Shown here piece by piece: positions 52,082 through 64,000 of a stretch of DNA of 64,000 nucleotides (the first letter of the stretch is position 1; each line of letters starts with the position of its first letter). The notes under the pieces were generated by a model. It made no database searches, was not told where the DNA came from, and saw only the letters and a program-made list of their open reading frames with translations. This stretch comes from Sinotaia quadrata. Its lineage: Eukaryota; Mollusca; Gastropoda; Architaenioglossa; Viviparidae. The stretch lies in the NCBI GenBank assembly GCA_028829895.1, contig CM054182.1, positions 89,227,046 to 89,291,045 of the forward strand, in the 5' to 3' direction. The translations under genes and the position numbers were made by a program.

Positions 52082-54280
52082 CGATGCTTTGACACCAGTA
52101 TTGCTCGCCATGATCTGGAGGACTGACACAGAAAGAGCCATATCTTATGCTCAACACTTTGCATAGTTCTTGAAATACTACCTAGGGTCGGGGAGAAAAT
52201 GCCATCTAAAGGCATATCAATGACTTATAAAAAATTTATAAAAAAAGAAAGACAAGAAAATCAACACCTACATTTAGTGGAAAATTCTAAAGCAAATTCA
52301 TCTCAGACACCAGTAAAGGTTTGAACAAATAATCTTTCTCTCAGACACCAACATCATTTAAAGAAGCCAAAACTAAAATCAAGTGAATAACCGCTTTACA
52401 GAATATGCATATGGCAATGAAGAAATCTGTCCTAGCAAACACCAAGACAGCTAAAAATGCTACTAAGTGAAAAAGCATTCAAACAGCCATGCTTTTTTAA
52501 ATAATTTTTAAACATGAAACTTATATGTAACAGTCCCACTCACTCACAATATCCATACTGATTTTGTGTATATTCTTTCATTTGCAGGCTTAGTAAAACA
52601 TTCTGTGGGTGTACTGCTGCATTCCTCTAAAGGATTGTCTAGAGTTACATTTCAGAGCAATTGAATCTCAGGTCATAATTTACTTCCAATACGTGTACAA
52701 ATTTAAATCCTGTTAAGTATTTTTAATAGCATTTTCAGTAATTTTATTTGTTTATAACTGAGTTTTAATTTTTTCTTGCTCATTATATAATTTTTCGTTG
52801 AGCACATTTATTAGTTTCTTTAATTTCGGCCAACATTGCAACACAGCTTCAGCTTCCTGAGTTCGTGGTCATACTTACTCATACTTAACGAAAATGAATG
52901 TTCTTCTCTGATAACTATAGTGACTTATCCTTAAATTTTGTTTTACACCACAGACTGGAATTATTTTACGGGCAAAAGGTGTTCACTTCGCAAGGATTAG
53001 TATATTGTTTTCTTCATCAAACAATCAATTTAATGCATGTTATAATATAATGCAAATAAATGGACAAGCCACTTTACCTTTAATACTTCTTTAATACTCT
53101 TGATCACCTGTTCAAGATTATGCATTTTCAGAGGCATACAATTATGACAGCTGGATCAGCTACAGCAAAGTTATTGCTCAATTTGATGCTTGGGCTATAA
53201 CATCCCCAACTAGTCTGAATTATATATATGATATTATTAATATTTTCTTTATATAAGAATAAAAAGAGCAGCCAGCCATAGTTCAAAGATTAAATTTTGC
53301 ACCCTTTTACCAAAAGTACTCTATACACTGATCATATCATGATGATACATTTCAAAGTAGTTTTATCAGCAATTAAAGAGATTTACCTAGTTACCAGTGT
53401 CACATAATATTTAAATAATGCACATTTCATGTTTTTAGAAATAAAAAGATTTTCAATCTGAAGTGTTCATGATTGACAAAATAGAGCTGATACCAAGTTT
53501 GCAATCTGATGATATGATTTTTTAGTCTTTTTATAAAATAAACCTTTATGTCTTATTCCACCTTTTCTAGAGATTTTTAGTTTCTGTACTCCTTAACAGT
53601 TCAAATATAAATAAAACTAGTCAGTTGCACAATATCAAACTTTTGATGCCAGGAAAAATCCCAAGATTTATAACGGAGGAACCATCATATTTTGAAGACA
53701 TAATGCATAGAGTGGTAGAAATTCAGGAGACACGCAAATTGCAGGGTGTTGACAATATATATTAGGAGAATGCTGTCATCAGTAAATTTCTATTACACAA
53801 AAATTGTCAAGTTAGAGAAAAAAATCTTTGCATGACATAAACCCATGGTATAAAATAACTTATAGGGTAAAATGAATGTATGCATGAGATTAAATTTTTT
53901 AGAGATAACTACATGTATTTTAATACATGATTTTTTGCTTAAACAATGTCCCAAAATTATAATCTGCTTTCACACTTTGTGTAAACAATTATTGTTATTG
54001 CAATTTATGGATGCTTAGTGCCCCTTAACTCTCTGACTGCCATTTCATACTCCACATGCGATGAATAGTCCACTACTTAACCCAAATTCTTCTGGTCGCG
54101 TGTGAGGTGTGGGCAGTCAGGGTTGACCACACAGTAACTGACTCTGAAGTTCAACAACAAATAATATACATGTACTAAACAACATAAATGATCAATTACT
54201 GAAAAAAAGAACAATTAGAAGGTAAAATTACAGAAAAGGCAAGGAGCGTAATTTGCCCAATAGGCACAGTCCATCACGAT
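52082..54280. other. Intergenic, no gene recognised
   Basis: AT-rich sequence with no coding exon or bounded repeat identified. Confidence 0.5.
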
Positions 54281-54281
54281 G

Positions 54282-54455
54282 ACACCATATCTACTGTTCT
54301 GCTATTGACCATATTTACTGTTGTTCTGCTATTGACCACTTGTTTACTGGTGTTCTGTTATTGACCACTGTTTACTGGTGTTCTGTTATTGACCACTGTT
54401 TTCTGGTGTTTTGATACTGACCACTTGTTTTCTGGTGTTCTGATACTGATACTAT
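54282..54455. repeat. Minisatellite, about 28-bp unit, six copies
   Basis: Unit TTCTG.TATTGACCA(C)T(T)GTTT(A/T)CTGGTG, repeated with small length changes; the last two copies have GATACTGACC in place of TTATTGACC. Confidence 0.85.
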
Positions 54456-55540
54456 CTTTATTTGTATTCATAATTTTGCTGCATTTGCTCAAACAAGTTT
54501 TGATTTGGTGACAGACATGAAACAATAACAACATCCTCCCCCCAAAAAACTGAAAAGAAGAAAAAATAACAACAAAATACATAATTGTGAATGTTTATGT
54601 TCTGTCAGTTGGAACTATTAAGTAAAAATATTACAAATTCAATATCCCAGGTTTAGATATGGAGCATGACACATTAAAGATGAAATCTTAAATTAACAAG
54701 GAAAATATACAAGTGTAATTCATGAATTCAATGATGAAACAATCCCTTGCTACAAAGCGATTGCCAAAAACACATTTCAATAGTACAGAAAATTACACTC
54801 TTACATTCTTTCAAACACCAGACAAATTAATCTCAGCCTTTAGCCCCAGTGTTTTGCCTCTCAGTATCACTATCCTTCCATAGTTAAAATAGTTAAAATT
54901 AAAAATAAAATCCAATGAAATAATTTGCAAATGGGGTTGACATAAAATAGGCCGTCCAATATCACAGATGTCATTGTAAATAGTGAAACAAATAATATGA
55001 ACACGAGGTAACATCACAGATCTCTCACTTGTGTAATATTGAGTACTTCACCGACTAGTTGTATATACATCATTTGCCAGTCTTGTGAACCAAGATTCTG
55101 AAATATTAGCTAATTTATTAAATGGATGTCTAGGGTAAAAATTAGTGAACACACTCTCTTACATTTTTCAATCATTATCACAATTTAACAGCACTTGTAA
55201 ACAACAGTCTCCATATGCCATTGCCTTTCTCAAACCAGAAATAAATAACTATAAATGCCATAAATGAATATGAAATGGTAAGGACTTACAAAACTAGGTC
55301 ATGCAAAATTGAATGCCCCATTTAGTAAGACAGGTTATTTTACTTTGGCATGAGATTTAAACTTAAAAGAATATATGCTCCTAGGAAGTGTCAGTACAAG
55401 ATGATATCTTTTAAATATTAACTATATTATGTCATACTTATCTGTAACTGAATTTTCTAATATTTGAATGGGAATACTAGTGTACCTGAAAGAGCTTTAA
55501 TGCACAGGCACTATCATTAATCCTTCCTAAGTATCTCACC
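54456..55540. other. No gene recognised
   Basis: AT-rich; short frames show no family resemblance. Could be distal KATNIP 3' region. Confidence 0.45.
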
Positions 55541-55544
55541 TGGA

Positions 55545-55795
55545 TATATATATCTTAGTTACTGATTTACACCTTGATTGATATATCTTCATTACTGATT
55601 TACACCTGGATTATCTTAGTTACTGATTTACATCTGGATATATCTTAATTGTGGTTTTTATTATTATAGATTTATATCAGGATATATCTTAATTGTGGGT
55701 TTTATATTATAGATTTATATCAGGATATTTCTTAATTGTGGGTTTTAATATTATAGATTTATATCAGGATATATCTTAATTATGGGTTTCAGTAA
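55545..55795. repeat. Two adjoining tandem repeats sharing the word GGATATATCTTA
   Basis: First a unit of about 35 bp (ATATCTTAGTTACTGATTTA with CACCTGGAT), about three copies. Then a unit of about 46 bp (TATATCAGGATATATCTTAA followed by TTGTGGGTTTT.ATTATAGA), about four copies. The second looks derived from the first. Confidence 0.8.
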
Positions 55796-58700
55796 TAATA
55801 ATATTGATTACACCAGGACAACCACTGAATCTGATGTATTCTGAGTACAAAATAATTCATTATGACAAAAATGCTATATACATCTGTGATATTAACAGAT
55901 CCTTCTATCTTCCATTTAATCTGTGTTGAAATTTATTTTTTTACCAAGCTGATAACTTGGGACTCATTAGGTCTAAAAATTTAACAAGAAAAGGAAAACA
56001 TCTACAATAATTATGTACAGATAATAAAAAGGAAACAGATTTGTCATTAAAAAATAATACCAAGTGCTTGTTAAATTTACAAAACATCCATAAAATACAG
56101 CCAAATAGAAAAAGTGTGATTAAGGTCTGTGTTTGCTACCCTTGTGTCTGATTTCACAGACAACCAAGCAAAAAGTAAATAGAAATATTTAAAGTAATTT
56201 CATAACTCCAAAAATCCCTTTTAAGTTAGCAATGATTCTATAGTAAAATGAGTAAACTATTAACAGTACAAAAATAAAATGTACAAATCAAATTTGAATT
56301 ATTAAAGCTCAAGAGGAATTTTCATATATATGTATAAAAATCCCCAAACAAATAAACAATTTTTAAAGGTTCTAAAATGTAAGGCAAAATAGCAGTTAAC
56401 ACTTGTAGAAATAGTTATTTTATATTCAAAGTTGAACAAAAATAAAAGTTCTCATTGATGCCCATGTTCACAGCTGATTAGAAGATGGAAAAAGTTCTGT
56501 ATACATTGTTTTTATTTTTATTCCTGCTAAATATTCTTAAGATCTGCAACATTATGATATACTCACACAGATGATGTTTTGCATTATCATATCTTTAACA
56601 GACTATGTGGGTCTCTTATTCATCATTATCCTTACTATTATAATATTGAAAAATCTAGCAGAAGTTTCATATTTCAATTGCTGTTATTACAGTATTTGTT
56701 GGGACTGTGATTTTGAAATTAACTCTATAAATTTTAAGATTAGTGATTTCCACAGGTGATTTATTTACACCTAGATTCCTCTTGACTTATCTGAAATAGA
56801 CAGGCATGCAATACAACAATTATAACATTGGACAAACTATATAGAAGCAATGAAGCACAATGTGGTGGAGTTTTTTCTCAGTGGAGAATGGACGGTTAAT
56901 GTAAAACATTTATAATGTGTCAATTCAGTTCATAAACAAATACATTTCAATCAAAATAATCTTTTCTATTTGTTTCTTCTAAAACAAACAAATACAAAAT
57001 AATAAAGTATACATCAAAGATCTTGTTACAATATGTGATGGTCTATTTCAAGATATCAAAATTCACTCAATACACTTAATCCAAAACAACTACTGAGACA
57101 CTGTTGGTTTTTCTTTAATGATAAATAAACATCTAGAGTACCATTATGCAATGATAAATCACTATCTAGAGTACCTCTAAGTTAATGATAAATAAATATA
57201 CAGATGACTATTTTTTCATCTTGACAAAATATATCACCTATTACCCAAGATTCATTGCAAGTTTAAAATCAGATACTAAGGTGCAACACATCACTTTTTA
57301 GAAGTGTTGCTGTCAAAAAGCTATGTCCCTCCAAAAAATAAATTCTGGGTGGCAGTTTTAAACCATTTCAAGATCTCTCCCCAATCTTTAGTGATATGAA
57401 TTCTTTTTAAAATGTAGGATTTAATTTTTATCCACTTTTCCTTCAGATGTAAAATTTAAAAAAAACTATAACAACCAGCAAAATGAAAATCTTATTGTGG
57501 ACGGACACATAGCCTGGATGAAGTAAGAAATAAATATGGATTTCATCCGTTTCTTATATGTGCATAAAATGTTAATGCACAATCAGAAAGTTTACTACTT
57601 CATATGATCAGATACTAGTTGCTTAACAATATTAAAATCATATTCTATTTCCAAGTTAGTAAATTATTCCATCACAAAATGCAACTACAGACAAGACAAT
57701 ATTTTCCCTGTCCAACAGTTTTTACATGACAGTTATATCTACCACAACCTTGAAATTAGAATAAGGATACCTCTGTTGCAAAGTAAAAACAAAATGTCAT
57801 ATTACAAAAAAATGTTTAAAATATAATAAAACTTTAAAAGTTGTTACTTTTTTATGAATGTTGCTTTAAAAAAAATTACTGTTAATAAATTTCCTTTGTT
57901 AGTGTTAATGAACAAGTGAGATTGCTTTACATAATTTGCTAAGTCACTGGTAGAGAAAAAGTATCAAAATAATTTTAAAAAATAAATCTTTACAAGGTGG
58001 ATTAAGGAGAAAGGCAGACATTAATTAAACATATATTTTAACAAGATAATTAAAAGCACTACATTTTAATATGGCAGAGATTAAATACATTTCTAATGGA
58101 TTACATTTGATATAAATTACTTTACAATACATACTTAAAAAAAATAACTGAATAATAATGAAATAAAATATACATATAATGGGTCTGTCTAAGACATCTT
58201 CAATACACCATGTTGATTTTGCAGATGTTAAGTTTAAAAGCTTTAAATTATACAACCCTGCAATTCACCAAATGTCCATTAATGTAATGGAAAATATTAG
58301 AGTTAGTAAAGGATATACAACACTCAGAAGTGTTTCAACAGCCTATTTTCATTTTGAAAACCTCAAAAAGATAATAGCAAATGTTTGCAGATAAACTTAA
58401 GAGACTTTGAAGTGCACTTTCTAGTTCTGTAAAAACTGCTTAGCATAATAATTATGTTTCATAATGGCAATTTATGTCTATCCAGTTTTTCAGTCTATTT
58501 AATTTAAGACAATTCATGCCTATCCAGTTCCTCAGGCTTTCACTGTTGCAAAACAAGAGTTATTTCCCATCAAGAAATCTAAAACAGTACTGGTTTTCAA
58601 GTAAATCAGATTTCCAAATGCTGGTGGGTGCAAAAACAGATTTAGTTTTGAATGGTTTTTTTTTAACTCAAAAACTTCTAATTTCTGCATAGAAGGTTGT

Positions 58701-60551
58701 CTTGATTCATCTTTATTTTGTGCTAACAACAGAACTTGAGACAAAATATTTTATTTTAAAAAATGTGTTTAAGATATTTCATAATCTGTTACAACAAAAA
58801 CCACATAATGAATAAAATAAATATGCCTTGCTTATTTGCCTTGTTTGAAGGTGCAGTGAGACATCCAATCTCACGTAGTAGATCATCACAGAGTTTGCAC
58901 TGGCACGAATATGATCATACACCCAAAATGCTTTTGTAAGTTTGAGGATGCAATGATGGAAATTACTCTCTAAGTTCCCAGCAGTTAAAAGGATCAGTTT
59001 GGTGTCAAGTTGTAGGCCTGGTAATATTACCATCTCTTCAATGGGAATGTTATCACCTTTTTTCTGTGATTACACCCATTACACCTATTTTTCACTTTTT
59101 AATTTTTTTTTATAGTGAAGTTCTGTGTCTGATAATTTATCACCTCTGTTTCTTGACCATTCCGGTTACACCTGTTTTAGGTCTTAAAGCTGAAACAAAA
59201 ATTTTAAACATTTTAATTTTGGGGGGACAAAAATATCCTAAAATAATCTAAATAGACAGTAATAAATACACAAATCACCATCATAAAGTCTGTTAACTTT
59301 AACATTTTTAGCAATCCTTATGGCAGATTCAGGTAATAGATTTAAGGTAATAAAACACCAGCTGTCAAGAATCTAAATAAGATGTCAGAATAATCTCCCT
59401 TACCTTACTAAAATTCAAGTGTCTCCATCATTACTGAAAATTCAATTAGAAAATAACTCACCACCACCACCACCACCACACCAGATGATGAGGAACCCCA
59501 CAAATTAATATGAATTAGAGTTCCTTGGTATCTTTCATATCTAAGGAGGTGACTTAAGAAAGATAGGGAAATAAACGATAAACATTAAAGGCTGCAAACT
59601 GTACATTAGGGATCTCTGAACTGCAACATATTTCTCGAAATCTGCTGTAAGGCAAATTGTTGCAAACAAGTTATAGGAAAGAGATGGTGGGATTAACTCT
59701 TAAATCATATCTAGTTCACCTCAATGGTTATGAGCACCTTCCTTTATATGAAGCTATTAATAGTAGAATACATCAGAATAAAGTCTGAAAACCTACACTC
59801 ATGAGATATAGATTTTAATAGAAAACGCACTTTTGATATGCCTTTTCTTTTTCCCAAGGACAACATAGCCAAGAGTTCCTTCCCTTTGGAGTAATCACAT
59901 TCCAATATGTATGTGCACTATACATAAATATTTAATCAATCGCAAATATATCAATAATTAATCATATTAGTATTTAATTAATCACATAAGTATTTCATCA
60001 ACTGAAATTCTAATGAATTAATTGCTAGATGTGCTTTATATTTAAATAACAGTTAAATTGTTGAAATTAAGACCATAATCATAAACCATTAAAAATTTTC
60101 ATAATTAGTACCTGAATTTACATCTGAATATATTTCCATTATTTTTTGTTGTTGCTTGTTATGTCAAACAATATTTCTATAAAAAATATATTTTTACAGA
60201 AATTTAATTTAAAAAAAATTATTTAATACTCATTTATTATACAGGAGAGTTCAAGTTTAAATTTGCAGCCTACAGAGTTCTAAACAACTGAACAGTGATG
60301 AATATTGGGTGTCATACAATGAGTGTATGGCATAAAACTTGCTGCTGAGTGGAGAAATGGTCATAATTGTGAGTGTCATAGGTGATTATAAAGATTAAAC
60401 AGTTGCAATGTGGACTGCTGAAAAACAAGACTGACTGTATTATCAATACTTCTAGTGTATAAAAAAACAACCCAAATAATTATCCTACAAACTCAATTAT
60501 CAAATAAACTCAAAAGAAATTGATTAAGCAATACTATACTGCTTAATGTAC
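55796..60551 (-). other. Region expected to hold the last KATNIP exon and 3' UTR; not resolved
   Basis: AT-rich sequence. Vertebrate KATNIP ends shortly after the part encoded at 60552-60655, with a basic tail. No convincing acceptor plus basic coding tail was found. Small repeats occur: an ATGATAAAT...CTAGAGTACC motif twice or three times at 57117-57200 and a (CAC)n run at about 59459-59480. Confidence 0.4.
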
Positions 60552-63500
60552 CTTGATTGACAGGTTTTCCAGCATTTGCCTTATTAGGATCTGCATGCTT
60601 TGTTACAATTTTCTTGTCATTTAACAGCTGTACATCTTGATCTTCTGGTTGGTTACTTCAAAAATAAAACAAAAGCAAAGGGTAATTATATAATTAATAA
60701 CAGATAGGTAGACACACAAAGAGTCTGAACACTCTCTCTATACTGTCTTTCGCTGTACTATTTATAATCATAACCTTGTAAAAATAGTCTGAATGCACTA
60801 TAATATACTGCCTTTCACTGTATTATTTATAATCATAAACCTTATAAAGAAGTCTGAATACACTCTAATACTTTGTATTCCACAGCATATATATATATAT
60901 ATTCTCTCTTGTAGAGAGGTCTGAACACACTCCACTATAACATCTTTTACTGTATTATTTATAATTATAAACTTTGTAAAGAAGTTTGTTCAAACTCTAA
61001 TATACTGTTTTCCATTGTATTATAAGTGTTAACCTTGTAAAGAGATCTGGACATATTAATAAGCTAACTTCTAATGTATTATATACATAAAGTGTATAAA
61101 GTAAAATACTCAAAATACATGTACTAATATACTATCTTCCACTGTATTATATACATAAATCTTGTAAAGAGACAGCAATGATTTAGATAGTAGGTCCTCA
61201 ACAATCACAATGAAATGAAGAAAGAAACTAATATAGAAACACTGAAAAGTGAGAAATTATTGAATAGAAACAGAAATTAAGAAGAACTATTTGTAAGTAG
61301 AATAATTGTATCCTGAATATATACCAGAAAAACACACTGAAGGAGACAGATCTCAAAAGGCTGTTAATCATAAGGCCAGAGTTATCCATAGAGACCACCC
61401 CTTAAGTTGCTTCCTTGCTCTCAGTAACCAAAATAATAACTTATACTATATATTTTAAAAAAAAAATCATGCATTAATAATATTTGTTAAAAACACAGGT
61501 TTCTGATTTATATATAAAATGTCAAACCCACAAGCTACTCATTCTTTCCCCATGTTTCTTTTAAAACAATTTTCTAAATTGACATATTTTACTTGTAAAA
61601 TTTTAAAATACCACTCTCTCGACCCAGCAATATGTCACAGTTTTGCCACTGTGCACCATGTTAAGAGTTAGAAGTGTTGTCTTTTGGCATTAAAAGAACA
61701 AACAAAAACAACAAAAAAACAGCATTCTTGTTTAACTATTTCAAATCTGACCACAATAACTTGTAATGACTGGAAAAGAAAATAAAGAATTGCAGCTCTG
61801 TTTTCCTTTGAGCTAGCAAATCAAATAATGAAGTAATAGTTATACACAAATCATAGATAACAAAAAAAAAAAATATCCTGGTTGGCTGCAAAATAAAAGT
61901 AAAATCTTTGAGTGTTAAACATTTGAATGTTGAATATTTTCAGCTACAACCCCTCCCCACATACATATGTGCACATATACACATGATACATAAACACCAT
62001 CTCTCTAAAAGAAAAGAAAAGAAAATGGAGAGAGAAAGAAATTATGAAAAACTCAAATAGCAACGTACTTGATTACTGTGTATTTTTCACGATGTAGGAC
62101 ATCTGCATTGTCTGTAAAAAGAATAGTGAAATAGGATGGTGAAGCTGGTTTGGTAGGCAGTTTGCCTTGAGCACTACCACTGACAGCCTGCAGCATGCCA
62201 TTGTACACTAGAAGGTCGTCCACCAGCAGCTGCAATGAATTATTCCAACCATCATAAAACTCTCCACATGTAAAATATATACCTCATATCATAAAAATCA
62301 CATGTATTGCACATCACCAATTTAGCTAGTTCCACATAAAATTGGTCCTTTGATTCACTATTACTGACAGCATCATACGTGAAACCAGATGCATATCATC
62401 AACATGTCATATGAAACAGGTCTGACATCATCAATGTGTCACTTATCACCAACCACATATTCACAAATCACAATTCTGGTGAAACAGAAAAACAAGTCTC
62501 TCTTGTTACACATCATCAGCCTGTCACATGTGAAATTGTTACATGTAACATATCACACCAAAAAACACCGTTATGTAAAATTTAAATGAAAATAACATTC
62601 TAAGGATAGCTTTTGAAGATATTATATTACTTGTTAATTTGATGCAGTAATTTGTCATATTTTCAAATATGCATTATTAAAATGGTCACTGTTCATTCTG
62701 CTGTAGTGTTTCCCCTCAAAACACAATTTCCTAAAATGTGAGGCTTTCTACAAGTTGTTATTTGAGGGGGAAGCCTCACTGAACTATACTTGTCACAGTA
62801 AACCTTTCTTTGAAAAGATCACTGTCCAGGCCATGTATGCATGTGTGTTTGATCTGAGGTGACCCCTGGCAATTGTCATAGGTTGTGGTATTGTGATTTC
62901 ATGATGAAAAAATAGTTTAGCACTGGCAAGAGTCTAGATTTTAAACCGGTAGAATATAGACAGTCTGACCTGATTGCTGATTAATTCATTCATACAATAT
63001 GACCATCATATTTGTTCATACTCATAGCATGATTACAGTCATTTTTATAGTTCTGACACAGTCCTATAGAAATAATTCGCTGTCTTTCACTCAAGCTATA
63101 ATTAACAACCGAAAGCAAGGCATAAGAGCCTGTGATTTTTGAGGAATAGAAGTGTTCTTTCAATTACTTAGATAAAATTAACAATAATTATTATTATTAT
63201 TATTTTACTTATTAGATATCAGTTAGATGAAGGGTATCAAATATTCAGTATGAGTTTGTGCATACATGCATGTTTGTGCAAGCACATTCATAATTGAAAG
63301 TTAGATAATAGCCTTAGCTAATTAGTAAACCATAATGCTGACCAACTCTCAAGTACATGTCAATCTGAATGAAATATGTTACCATAGAGACTGTGGTAGC
63401 TGTAGAACACACCGGAGGGGAAATACATTACCATTTTGACTGTACTAGTTATAGTACTCACTTAAAGGGAAATACATTACCATTGTAACTGTAGTAGTTA

Positions 63501-63837
63501 TAGTACACACCCAAAGAGAAACATTACCAGTTGTTTAATGCAAAAGCACCACAACAAAATTCAGCCTGTTTCTGGTGTGAAATACGATAATAATTTTTGA
63601 CTATAATTGTCTGAATTTTAAAACAACACAAATAGATGAACACATGAAGTAAACCAACTCTCTAGTGTGGAGAACAATTCTGCCAAACAAAGTCAATCTG
63701 AACATTTCACAACCACAAGCTACTTCTCAACTTACAGCAAAGTCTTTCACACCACGCTGTGGTGTCTTGCTGTAATTCCAAATCTTGATCATAGACACTG
63801 TAGTGGGCTGGTCAAATATGATGTACACTCTGTTCAA
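60552..63837 (-). CDS. KATNIP: KATNIP (katanin-interacting protein), three exons near the C-terminus, partial
   Basis: Exons 63837-63736 (34 codons, phase 0), 62229-62069 and 60655-60552 all have GT-AG borders and join in phase. The first reads LNRVYIIFDQPTTVSMIKIW and SKTPQRGVKDFA. The second reads LLVDDLLVYNGML and later SPSYFTILFTDN, REKYTVI. The third reads NQPEDQDVQLLNDKKIVTK. These follow the C-terminal DUF4457-type region of KATNIP (KIAA0556), which in vertebrates sits at the ciliary base, binds katanin and microtubules and is mutated in Joubert syndrome. The gene enters from beyond the right edge; the final exon to the left is not located. The codons after the last exon shown (ADPNKANAGKPVNQ) diverge from vertebrates. 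Confidence 0.88.
60725..61175. repeat. Degenerate tandem repeat, about 75-80-bp unit, six copies
   Basis: Shared words are AATATACTGTCTTTC.CTGTATTATTTATAATCATAAACCTTGTAAAG (read in parts across copies) and AGTCTGAA.ACACTCTA. The array starts about 70 bp upstream of the acceptor of the last KATNIP exon seen, inside the preceding intron. Confidence 0.75.
62230..63735 (-). other. KATNIP intron
   Basis: Intron of 1.5 kb. Contains an ATT run at about 63188-63203 and the tandem repeat at 63375-63535. No further exon recognised. Confidence 0.7.
63375..63535. repeat. Tandem repeat, about 55-60-bp unit, three copies
   Basis: Unit: (AAATACA)TTACCAT, A.TGT(A/G)GTAG.T.TAG(T/A)ACACAC and a purine-rich GGGGAAA. 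Starts near 63375, 63429 and 63479, with a fourth ATTACCA at 63523. Confidence 0.75.
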
Positions 63838-64000
63838 CTGGCAACAAGAGAAAAAAAATGTGACAACCAAAATTAGATTAATATTGAATGTATATGATGA
63901 CATTAGTAGTATCATGAAAAAAGACCTTTTTTCAAAGTGATAATTACATTTACAGATGTTAAGAGAGTAAAAGAATAATAAAGGTTATAATATCTAGGAG

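Noticed and set aside
58779..59251. Open frames of 84 and 61 codons considered as the last KATNIP exon or a repeat shared with 54811-55017
   Set aside because: The frames do not continue KATNIP in phase and the shared GLKAE words are too short to support a repeat.

Overview
The window is nuclear DNA from an intron-rich, AT-rich animal, most likely a mollusc and plausibly a gastropod. The clues are split genes with GT-AG introns whose products match animal families, a tRNA-derived SINE with a short-unit tail, several DNA-transposon relics, and a nuclear copy of mitochondrial cox1-cox2 placed next to each other (an order common in gastropods and chitons), with TGA at conserved tryptophan positions. 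No species is claimed.

Five nuclear genes can be assembled exon by exon. (1) GMPPA, minus strand: the first two coding exons, 2909-2948 and 28-125; the gene runs off the left edge. (2) A UBE2E-class ubiquitin-conjugating enzyme, minus strand: four coding exons between 9900 and 13541, complete, 153 aa. (3) TMEM180/MFSD13A-like membrane transporter, plus strand: five coding exons between 22783 and 29124, 479 aa, with a candidate 5' UTR exon ending at 21565. (4) COX6B, plus strand: three coding exons between 47294 and 49824, 90 aa, with a candidate leader exon ending at 40350. (5) KATNIP, minus strand: three exons near the C-terminus between 60552 and 63837; the N-terminal part lies off the right edge and the last exon was not found. 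The genes serve unrelated housekeeping roles (sugar-nucleotide supply, ubiquitination, transport, respiration, cilia), so no operon-like logic is implied.

The space between them is mostly mobile-element debris and tandem repeats. 3390-5891 holds a foldback MITE and then a 1.9-kb element with inverted termini. That element carries a broken copy of a multi-copy zinc-finger 'orphan' protein family. 7483-8679 is a short hAT element with a degenerate 8-bp target duplication. 16158-21144 reads as a decayed 5-kb hAT element with a ZBED5-like transposase, now filled with minisatellites. 40905-42930 has LINE reverse-transcriptase fragments split by a 1677-bp TG...CA solo-LTR-like insertion flanked by a perfect 5-bp duplication. 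50787-51440 is the cox1-cox2 NUMT.

The most unusual structures are: about six decayed tandem copies of the end of a TMEM180 exon, each carrying a donor-like splice site, plus a 27-bp perfect hairpin inside that array; the TIR-bounded orphan gene; the nested LTR-in-LINE; and a 13-copy minisatellite at 44.6-45.2 kb in which a four-copy block is itself duplicated. Everything was read by eye. Exon calls rest on splice signals, phase continuity and remembered family motifs, without alignment software.
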